Assembly (NCBI GenBank): GCA_022785155.1 | Contig: JALFRH010000208.1 | Location: forward strand, 1-12,451 | Reading direction: 5' to 3' | DNA from: Spirochaetales bacterium | GTDB lineage: Bacteria; Spirochaetota; Spirochaetia; Sphaerochaetales; Sphaerochaetaceae | Length of the DNA: 12,451 bases | In this document: one piece after another, positions 7,254 through 12,451 of the stretch | Numbering within the stretch: position 1 is the first letter of the stretch | Layout of the letters: each line of letters opens with the position of its first letter | Program-made: the position numbers and the translations under genes | The notes under the pieces: model-generated | What the model saw: the letters and a program-made list of their open reading frames with translations, nothing else | Database searches by the model: none | Told to the model about the DNA's origin: nothing

Positions 7254-7293
7254 AGAAAAAACCATCAACTAGTGCTTTACTCAAGTGATGGTT
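7254..7293 (-). terminator. Intrinsic terminator of the TauE/SafE-like gene
   Basis: On the minus strand AACCATCA pairs with TGATGGTT (8 bp) around a loop of about 18 nt and runs into a T tract. It lies just past the stop of the exporter gene and upstream of the XRE gene, so the XRE gene should have its own promoter. Confidence 0.75.
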
Positions 7294-7308
7294 GAAAGAG
7301 TTCATCTC

Positions 7309-8082
7309 TTAAGCGAAGAAGTTCATCACTATCATGACAACACCAAGTATTGTAAGCCCCACTCCTAGAGCTCTATTCATAGTCTTCTCTGATGCCTTAT
7401 TTGCGAACTTGGAAGTAAGAAGAGCTGCAATGAGAGTAAAGGTGACACATAGAATAAGAATGGAGATATCAGTAATGCCTCCGCCGATTGCGAAGTGAGA
7501 CAAGGCACCTGTAAGGGCTGTGAAAGTCATAATGAATACGCTGGTCCCTACAGCAGTCTTCAACTCATATCCAAGGACGCTTACAAGGATCATAAGCATC
7601 ATCATACCGCCACCAGCACCAACGACACCGCAAATCATGCCGATTACTGCACCTGAAACGATAGACTGGACGATGGCCTTTCTTCTGCTTCTCTCTTTGT
7701 TACTTGCCTTTGCCTCCAATACAGGCCTGAAAATAAACTTCAGACCTACAAAGAGTGTCATGAACATTGAGAATCCACCCATTGTAGATTGAGGCAGGAA
7801 TGAAGCTAAGTAACTACCTATCAGGGTAAAGACAAGAACAGAGAGCAGCATTACAACCCCGTTCTTTATATCTATATTCTTATTCTTTCCATAAGTATAA
7901 GCGGAAGCGGCGGAAGCGAGGACATCGGAAGCCAGAGCTATACCTATGGCTTCATATGGATTCACTCCAAGAAATGTAATAAGCATGGGAGAGATTACAG
8001 CCGCTGCAGAAAGCCCTGCAAGACCAGTTCCAAAACCTGCACCGATTCCTGCAATCAAACAGATTATTAGTTTTTCCAACAT
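7309..8082 (-). CDS. TauE/SafE-family membrane transporter (putative sulfite/organosulfur exporter)
   Basis: The 257-residue, very hydrophobic protein has about eight membrane helices and the internal duplication typical of TauE/SafE (PF01925). Residues 11-34 carry AGIGAGFGTGLAGLSAAAVISP in the first half, and 149-197 carry the matching MICGVVGAGGGMMMLMILVS with AVGTSVFIMTFTALTG in the second. A basic loop (KASNKERSRRKA, 125-136) separates the halves. Members export sulfite, sulfoacetate, or other anions; substrate cannot be assigned from sequence. The start has AGAGGAG just upstream. A possible promoter lies in the 90-nt gap to the YczE-like gene (TTGTCT at 8140-8135, 17 bp, TATTTT at 8117-8112), so the two membrane genes may or may not share a transcript. 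Confidence 0.88.
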   Translation of the reverse strand: MLEKLIICLIAGIGAGFGTGLAGLSAAAVISPMLITFLGVNPYEAIGIALASDVLASAASAYTYGKNKNIDIKNGVVMLLSVLVFTLIGSYLASFLPQSTMGGFSMFMTLFVGLKFIFRPVLEAKASNKERSRRKAIVQSIVSGAVIGMICGVVGAGGGMMMLMILVSVLGYELKTAVGTSVFIMTFTALTGALSHFAIGGGITDISILILCVTFTLIAALLTSKFANKASEKTMNRALGVGLTILGVVMIVMNFFA

Positions 8083-8172
8083 TATTCTCCTCTGATATCA
8101 AATAATATTGGAAAATAATAAAATCTTTGGATTCAGACAAGAAACTCCTATGCTTTTACCTCCATAAAAAGA

Positions 8173-8808
8173 TCATTGGGATTCCCTGTCGGCCTTTCCA
8201 TAGAGAAACGGCTCTGAACAATAGGTTCTGAAGAAGGATACAAGAGGCCCAAGAAGGAAGGCTGTGACAATAGTTCCGATTCCAGGGATGATGGAGAAGA
8301 CCAGTCCTATTATTACACATATCAGGTCTGTTCCCACCCTGCACCACTTGAATGATACTTTCTTCTGAGCTTCCGCTGTCTTCAATGCTATCCAGTCGTA
8401 TGTGGAAATACCCATGTCGGCTGTATATATGACAGCAGAGGAGAAAGTAATGAGAAGAATCGAAACAATAAAGTAGACTACTCTTACCAGAACTGATGGT
8501 AAAGGAGTTATGTTCATACATATGGAGTATGAAAAGTCAATGATGTATCCCAAGAAGAACATGTTTACCAGAGTCCCCAAATTCAGCATCCTCCTGGCAA
8601 AAACCAGCATCAAGACCAAGAAGACTGCATTCACCACAACAAAGGTAGTGCCATAGCCGAGTTTCAACAGGTTGTCGATACCAAGAACGAAACACTGATA
8701 TGGATCCACTCCGAAGTCTGCAGCTCTCAGCATGCCTGCACCCATTCCCAGGATGACGTTGCCGATGATCATCATGATTATTCTTTTGGTTATTTTCCCC
8801 TTATCCAT
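8173..8808 (-). CDS. YczE/YyaS/YitT-type integral membrane protein
   Basis: The 211-residue protein has about five membrane helices and two copies of the signature found in YczE-like proteins: GMGAGMLRAADFGVDPYQCF at 21-40 and VIYTADMGISTYDWIAL at 126-142. The 'G-x-DP/YD-x' element after a Gly-rich helix marks each half. In Bacillus a YczE homologue has been linked to secondary-metabolite production, but the molecular role of the family is not established, and I infer only a membrane location. GAGGAAG just before the ATG serves as the ribosome binding site. It diverges from the RluA-like gene with 92 nt between start codons, and the TauE/SafE-like gene follows on the same strand. Confidence 0.82.
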   Translation of the reverse strand: MDKGKITKRIIMMIIGNVILGMGAGMLRAADFGVDPYQCFVLGIDNLLKLGYGTTFVVVNAVFLVLMLVFARRMLNLGTLVNMFFLGYIIDFSYSICMNITPLPSVLVRVVYFIVSILLITFSSAVIYTADMGISTYDWIALKTAEAQKKVSFKWCRVGTDLICVIIGLVFSIIPGIGTIVTAFLLGPLVSFFRTYCSEPFLYGKADRESQ

Positions 8809-8865
8809 AACTTCCTCACCAAGAATGGTGATTTACCAAGAAAAATGGAAAACTTCAAGATGGCC

Positions 8866-8894
8866 TTGAATGAAAGAGAGCCTAAATACATAAT
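8866..8894 (+). promoter_or_regulatory. Predicted promoter of the rluA-like gene, leaderless type
   Basis: TTGAAT (8866-8871), a 17-bp spacer and CATAAT (8889-8894), 4 of 6 and 5 of 6 matches to consensus. The -10 ends 6 nt before the ATG at 8901, so the predicted transcript begins at the start codon. No Shine-Dalgarno is present within 20 nt of the ATG. Confidence 0.5.
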
Positions 8895-8900
8895 TCATAT

Positions 8901-10154
8901 ATGATTTCTTTTCTTTTGACAGAAGATGCTGTAAATGAAGCGAATATTCTCCATAAAACACTTTTGGAAAACCAAAGTGTCTCGTTTCCTCCAGACAGGG
9001 ACAATTACCCTCTTTCCCTGTTGAGGGAGGGTGCCATGATAGGAGTGATGGTCCTCTCCACCAAGGGAGGGGAGAGAAAGGTCCTCTATGGTTTCTCTGG
9101 TGCCATGAGCGGGAGATACGATATCCCGGGATGGGTGAATCCTTGTTTCTCACTATCTCTTTTCCATACCACCTTCGATCCCTATGACAAAGAAATACAC
9201 CGTCTTACAGATCTTATTGAAAAAGAAGGAAGAGAGGACCTGAAGGAAGAAAGGAGAAAACTAAGCGCAGAGGCACAGGAAAAACTTAATGGAATCTTCG
9301 TATTCTCTGCATGGGATGGAGGAAAGGTAAAGGGTCTTCCTCCCCGCCCTAGGACAGGTACAGGGGAGTGTGCAGGATTGAAGCTGATGAATACAGCTCT
9401 GAGAAAAGGATGGGAAATAAAAGGCTTGGCTGAGTTCAAATGGTCCAAAGATAAAGAAATCGAAGAATTCTTTCCTCCATGCGAAGAGCGCTGCGGGGTA
9501 TTGATGGAAGAGATGCTGGGCCTGAAATACTTATACTTGGACAAGTCCATAGCTGTCGTAGACAAAAGAGCGGGAATGCTCAGCGTCCCAGGAAGAGGAA
9601 TAGAGAAACTGGACAGTGTATCCTACCGATTCCACACCCTCTTTCCCTCAACACCAGAAGTGTGCCATGTACATAGGCTTGATATGGACACATCGGGACT
9701 CCTTGTTCTGGCCTTCGACAAAGAAAGCGTGAAAGACCTGATGCTTCAGTTTGAAAACAGGGAAGTCCAAAAGACCTACATCGCCCTTCTTGAAGGAGTG
9801 ATTGAGGAGGAAAGAGGCGACATAGACATGCCTATAAGATTGGATGTAGACCACAGGCCCAGGCAGATTGTGGACTGGGAGCACGGTAAGAAGGCCGTAA
9901 CCCATTGGGAGAGAATAAGGGTTATAACTACTCCTGAAGAGAGATTTACCCTTGTACGTTTTTATCCCCACACAGGAAGGACACACCAGCTTAGAGTCCA
10001 TGCCGCCGAGGGGCTGAAACATCCTATCGTCGGAGATAACCTTTATGGCCACCAAAGGGATGGGGAGAGATTGATGCTCCACGCAGAGACCATAAAGTTC
10101 AGGCACCCCAAGACAAAAGAGGAGGTGGAGTTCACTTCACCGTCCCCCTTCTGA
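8901..10154 (+). CDS. RluA-family pseudouridine synthase with N-terminal cysteine-rich domain
   Basis: Residues ~205-417 are an RluA-type catalytic domain that converts uridine to pseudouridine in rRNA and/or tRNA. It carries GMLSVPGRG at 225-233, the active-site motif HVHRLDMDTSGLLVLA with catalytic D261, YIALLEG at 293-299, and HTGRTHQLRVHA at 357-368. It resembles E. coli RluA more than RluC/RluD, including the LSVPGR and RPRQIVDWEHGKKA segments, and it has no S4 domain. The N-terminal ~200 residues are an added domain: VMVLSTKGGERKVLYGFSG, a charged helical stretch at 94-130, then TGECAGLKLMNTALRKGW and PPCEERC, giving C157, C194 and C198. From memory, a similar extension occurs in some gammaproteobacterial RluA-like proteins. 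The ATG at 8901 is the first in frame after a stop at 8883-8885 and has no ribosome binding site. The stop abuts that of the next, convergent gene. Confidence 0.9.
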   Translation: MISFLLTEDAVNEANILHKTLLENQSVSFPPDRDNYPLSLLREGAMIGVMVLSTKGGERKVLYGFSGAMSGRYDIPGWVNPCFSLSLFHTTFDPYDKEIHRLTDLIEKEGREDLKEERRKLSAEAQEKLNGIFVFSAWDGGKVKGLPPRPRTGTGECAGLKLMNTALRKGWEIKGLAEFKWSKDKEIEEFFPPCEERCGVLMEEMLGLKYLYLDKSIAVVDKRAGMLSVPGRGIEKLDSVSYRFHTLFPSTPEVCHVHRLDMDTSGLLVLAFDKESVKDLMLQFENREVQKTYIALLEGVIEEERGDIDMPIRLDVDHRPRQIVDWEHGKKAVTHWERIRVITTPEERFTLVRFYPHTGRTHQLRVHAAEGLKHPIVGDNLYGHQRDGERLMLHAETIKFRHPKTKEEVEFTSPSPF

Positions 10155-11198
10155 TCACTTCACAAGCTTATCCACAAGGCTCTCAAGTCTATTGATCTCC
10201 TTCTGGATATCTTCTATCTGCATATCGATCTTATCTCTTTCACCCAATAGTATCTTGATCTTTTCCTTCTCTTCTTCAATGAGGGCCTTGTAGTCGTCAG
10301 CCTTGGCTTCCTTCTGAAGCTTGCTCTTCCTTTCATTGAGCTCACGATATCCGTTCTGCACTTCGATAATTTTCTGCAATATATCCAATATCTCGGTAGG
10401 AGTCTTCTCTCCCACCCAGCTTCCACCTCTATCATAGAGATAGTTGCCGTAGTTTATGAGAGTCTCCCTGTATGCAGCCTTACTGTCCTCAACCTTTTCC
10501 TGGTCACTATCCAAACCACCCTTCTCCAAAGCCTTTCTTCTGGAAATGTTTTGGGATAGATAATACTCCTTGTCTTCCTTTTCCTGGAAAAGGACGGCTC
10601 TCCTTTCCTTTACGCTTTCCAGCTTCTTCACCAAAGCCTCTGCATTACCGCCGCTAAGGGAGACGGCATTCTCTTCGTCATCGATAAGGCTGCTGTAGTC
10701 AAGATATCTGGAGTTGTCGCTGCGTTTCATTCTGGAAAGGGCGCTACGGGAGGAAAGACGGGAAAAGAGGGATTTCCCCTCTGCTTTCTCAGAGAGTTTC
10801 TTTTCTTCATCGGAATCTGCATATACCGATGAAAAACGGCTTCTATCCAAAAGGCCCAAGGAACATTGCTCATATATAAGGGCACCTAAGCACAGTCTTA
10901 CATCCCTTTCCTCTACCCTGAGATTCTCCATCTCATCATCGACTTCGGTCTTTCTTTCCTTTATTTCATCGAATTGGGCCACAAATTTTTCGTCCTCTTC
11001 CCTACAGGACAAGGCCTCTTTCATTTCGTTTTCAGCCTTCTCAACCTCTTCGAGCAAAGAAACACCCATTTTTACAGGTAAAACTGATTGGTCTTTATAT
11101 ACTGCTTCCCCTAAATCATGGAAACAAGTCCTAAGGACTTCGGTTATTTCCTCTATCCTCTCCTCCGTTTCCTGAAAAAGCTCCTCTCTGGTAACCAT
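10155..11198 (-). CDS. Coiled-coil protein of unknown function
   Basis: I do not recognise a family. The 347-residue, highly charged protein is mostly helical: a coiled-coil-prone N-terminal region (about 5-100), a short hydrophobic patch with cysteines (VRLCLGALIYEQCSLGLLD, 100-118), a Ser/Arg/Asp-rich and probably disordered middle (about 120-180, SLFSRLSSRSALSRMKRS), and two further coiled-coil regions (about 185-245 and 285-347). No signal peptide or membrane helix is seen, so it is probably cytoplasmic. Such proteins are common lineage-specific genes in spirochaetes. The ATG has no Shine-Dalgarno (CTCCTC precedes it) but has a -10 box 6 nt upstream. It is convergent with the rluA-like gene, the stops lying in one TGATCA palindrome with no terminator between, and divergent from the DbpA-domain gene. 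Confidence 0.78.
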   Translation of the reverse strand: MVTREELFQETEERIEEITEVLRTCFHDLGEAVYKDQSVLPVKMGVSLLEEVEKAENEMKEALSCREEDEKFVAQFDEIKERKTEVDDEMENLRVEERDVRLCLGALIYEQCSLGLLDRSRFSSVYADSDEEKKLSEKAEGKSLFSRLSSRSALSRMKRSDNSRYLDYSSLIDDEENAVSLSGGNAEALVKKLESVKERRAVLFQEKEDKEYYLSQNISRRKALEKGGLDSDQEKVEDSKAAYRETLINYGNYLYDRGGSWVGEKTPTEILDILQKIIEVQNGYRELNERKSKLQKEAKADDYKALIEEEKEKIKILLGERDKIDMQIEDIQKEINRLESLVDKLVK

Positions 11199-11204
11199 GA
11201 GGAG

Positions 11205-11233
11205 ATGTTATCATACACGACTAAAGTTGACAA
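11205..11233 (-). promoter_or_regulatory. Predicted promoter of the coiled-coil gene, leaderless type
   Basis: On the minus strand: TTGTCA (11233-11228, 5 of 6 matches), 17-bp spacer, TAACAT (11210-11205, 4 of 6), then CTCCTC and the ATG at 11198. The -35 shares five bases with the -35 of the divergent promoter on the plus strand. Confidence 0.45.
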
Positions 11234-11256
11234 ATACTCTTCTATACGGCTATCCT
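11227..11256 (+). promoter_or_regulatory. Predicted promoter of the DbpA-domain gene
   Basis: TTGACA (11227-11232, perfect -35 consensus), 18-bp spacer, TATCCT (11251-11256, 4 of 6). Transcription would start near 11263, giving a 5' leader of about 115 nt. That leader contains a 5-bp hairpin CCCGA/TCGGG at 11341-11355 just upstream of the ribosome binding site; nothing else recognisable is seen in it. Confidence 0.5.
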
Positions 11257-11378
11257 TTGTCTGTTGCGTCCGAATCCCGTCATCCTCCGGACCTCCAACT
11301 TTTCAGCGTTTACCCATATCAACGCATATTCTTATTTAACCCCGAACCCATCGGGCGTGCAGGAGAGAAAGAAACAAA

Positions 11379-11954
11379 ATGGAAAATGAGAAAAAGGGTT
11401 TTGACGAAGAGGCCCTTAAGCAAAAGATTTCTGAAGTAATGGGTGCAATCAATTCATGTACGGATCCAGATGAATTGGAAGCCATTAAGAAAATCGTCAA
11501 ACAGAATGTACCGTTTACAAGAAGAGGATATTTTTCAGCAATGGTATTGAAGATGCTCTTGGAGAAGCCTCAGAGAAGAGAGAAACCACAGAGAGAAAAC
11601 AGAGCTGAAAGATTCGAGAAGAAGGTTGTGGAAAAGAGAAACACGGAAAGCCCATCACCTCGCCCCCAGGAGCCACAGGAGAATTCCCAGCCTAAGAGTG
11701 AGAAGGTTATTCCTGAAGGAGCGAAGACTCTTTACCTGAACGTCGGAAAGATGAAGCACCTCTATGCCAAGAACCTCTCAATACTTCTTCAAAAAGAACT
11801 TGGCATCACCAGAGAGGATATCTACTCCCTTCGTGTCCACGATAAGTATTCCTTCATTACCATGAGTGAGGAAAACTGTAACAAAGCCATTGAAAAGATC
11901 AACGGCATGGACATCAACGGCAGGGTTGCACAGATCAATTTCTCAACAAAATAA
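11379..11954 (+). CDS. Stand-alone DbpA-type RNA-binding domain protein
   Basis: Residues ~117-189 match the C-terminal RNA-binding domain of the DEAD-box helicase DbpA (PF03880): TLYLNVGKMKHLYAKNLSILL, then GITREDIYSLRVHDKYSFITM and a final GRVAQINF strand, an RRM-like fold. The 191-residue protein has no helicase motifs (no Walker A, no DEAD box), so it is not a truncated helicase by visible remnants. Residues 1-65 are a separate helical domain (EALKQKISEVMGAINSCTDPDELEAIKKIVKQNV, then RRGYFSAMVLKMLLE). They are joined by a basic, Pro/Gln-rich and probably disordered linker (64-112). Likely role: binding structured RNA, perhaps rRNA, as a small chaperone or assembly factor. AGGAGAG (11361-11367) is the ribosome binding site, a little distant from the ATG. 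A strong terminator follows. Confidence 0.88.
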   Translation: MENEKKGFDEEALKQKISEVMGAINSCTDPDELEAIKKIVKQNVPFTRRGYFSAMVLKMLLEKPQRREKPQRENRAERFEKKVVEKRNTESPSPRPQEPQENSQPKSEKVIPEGAKTLYLNVGKMKHLYAKNLSILLQKELGITREDIYSLRVHDKYSFITMSEENCNKAIEKINGMDINGRVAQINFSTK

Positions 11955-11979
11955 AAAACTATATCTATGGATGACGACG

Positions 11980-12006
11980 CCCCGGTGACTCCGGGGTCTT
12001 ATTTTT
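11980..12006 (+). terminator. Intrinsic terminator after the DbpA-domain gene
   Basis: CCCCGG (11980-11985) and CCGGGG (11991-11996) form a strong stem with a TGACT loop, extended by an outer GA/TC, and are followed by TCTTATTTTT. Confidence 0.88.
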
Positions 12007-12034
12007 GCCTTTATATCCTCTTTTCTGTTATCAT
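12006..12034 (+). promoter_or_regulatory. Predicted promoter of the metallo-hydrolase gene, leaderless type
   Basis: TTGCCT (12006-12011, 4 of 6), 17-bp spacer, TATCAT (12029-12034, 5 of 6), ending 6 nt before the ATG at 12041. The -35 begins on the last T of the preceding terminator. No Shine-Dalgarno is present. Confidence 0.45.
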
Positions 12035-12040
12035 TCATCC

Positions 12041-12451
12041 ATGGAAATAAAACAAGAAGTCTCTGGAATGGTGGGAACAAACTCCTACTATTATGAATAC
12101 AACGGCAAAGGATACTTGATCGACGCCCCGGATGGCATCGGAAGCTGGGCTGAAAGACTAAAGAAAGATGGAAAGACTATTGATTACATCCTTCTCACCC
12201 ATGGCCACTTCGACCATGTAATGGGCATAGTGGAGGTCCTTTCCCTCTTTCCCAAGGCTGAAATATATCTGGACAAAGAAGACGAGAGCCTTGTTACTGA
12301 GAAAAACAAAGCCATCCTCTCATATTTTGGAATACCTCTCTCCCTTTACTCCATTCCCTCTCCCTTCCTCTACCATGACTACCCTTCATCCCTTGGCCCC
12401 TTTACTGTCCTGAAGACGCCAGGACACACAAAGGGAGGAGTCTGTCTCTAG
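12041..12451 (+). CDS. Metallo-beta-lactamase-fold hydrolase, truncated at the window end
   Basis: The protein begins MEIKQEVSGMVGTNSYYYEY and carries the first half of the glyoxalase II-like metallo-beta-lactamase fold. Residues 24-31 are GYLIDAPD, THGHFDHVMG provides H54, H56, D58 and H59, and the third-ligand motif TPGHTKGG has H129. Family members are hydrolases (thioesters, lactones and others) of about 200 or more residues; the substrate is unassigned. Here the frame meets TAG in the last three bases of the window, after only 136 residues. The second-half metal ligands (GDxLF aspartate and the final histidine) are therefore absent. The stop may be a real nonsense mutation or an error at a sequence end. 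I chose ATG 12041; an in-frame TTG at 12005 lies inside the terminator and would add a non-homologous leader. Confidence 0.85.
   Translation: MEIKQEVSGMVGTNSYYYEYNGKGYLIDAPDGIGSWAERLKKDGKTIDYILLTHGHFDHVMGIVEVLSLFPKAEIYLDKEDESLVTEKNKAILSYFGIPLSLYSIPSPFLYHDYPSSLGPFTVLKTPGHTKGGVCL

Noticed and set aside
9648..10106. A 152-codon minus-strand frame opposite the pseudouridine synthase
   Set aside because: It lies fully inside a well-supported conserved gene and encodes no recognisable motif; it is an antisense shadow.
10714..11175. A 153-codon plus-strand frame opposite the coiled-coil gene
   Set aside because: Its Ser/Phe-rich translation is the expected reverse reading of Glu/Lys-rich codons, with no ribosome binding site.
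12005..12040. TTG start 36 nt upstream for the metallo-hydrolase
   Set aside because: It lies in the T tract of the preceding terminator and adds residues outside the fold; ATG 12041 gives the normal N-terminus.

Overview
The window looks like ordinary chromosome from a low-to-mid-GC, probably anaerobic bacterium. My best guess is a spirochaete of the Sphaerochaeta/Treponema type. The support is modest: a stand-alone DbpA-type RNA-binding protein, a lineage-specific coiled-coil protein, a tRNA gene without an encoded CCA end, and heavy AGA/AGG arginine and lysine/glutamate use. No phage, plasmid, transposase or CRISPR genes are visible.

Layout. Positions 1-302 (minus) hold the start of a GtrA-family membrane protein, and 340-1614 (minus) a guanine deaminase. 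Positions 1720-4625 form a vitamin B6 locus: a MocR/PdxR-type regulator (minus) diverges from pdxS-pdxT (plus), with a perfect inverted repeat between them that is the likely operator. A tRNA-Pro(CGG) gene with its own promoter and terminator sits at 4741-4813, followed by three imperfect copies of a 26-nt repeat. On the minus strand, 4999-7185 hold a DUF2974/Mbeg1-like alpha/beta hydrolase, whose conserved N-terminus starts upstream of any normal start codon, and an XRE regulator carrying about eight 'APFL' repeats. A TauE/SafE-type and a YczE-type membrane protein follow (7309-8808, minus). An RluA-type pseudouridine synthase with an unusual cysteine-containing N-terminal domain (8901-10154, plus) meets a coiled-coil protein (10155-11198, minus) stop codon to stop codon. 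The DbpA-domain protein (11379-11954, plus) and a truncated metallo-beta-lactamase-fold protein (12041-12451, plus) end the window.

How the parts fit. PdxS and PdxT together make pyridoxal 5'-phosphate from ribose 5-phosphate, glyceraldehyde 3-phosphate and glutamine, and the adjacent PLP-binding regulator most likely senses the product. Guanine deaminase is purine salvage. The RluA-like enzyme and the DbpA-domain protein both point to RNA, but they are not one operon.

Most notable for follow-up: (1) four genes lack a Shine-Dalgarno sequence and instead have a -35/-10 pair with 17-bp spacing whose -10 box ends exactly 6 nt before the ATG, which predicts leaderless mRNAs; two divergent genes share one -35 sequence in this arrangement. 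(2) The DUF2974 gene appears to start at a non-AUG codon behind a perfect Shine-Dalgarno. (3) The XRE protein has an unusual repeat array. (4) The RluA N-terminal domain has a possible zinc-binding cysteine set.
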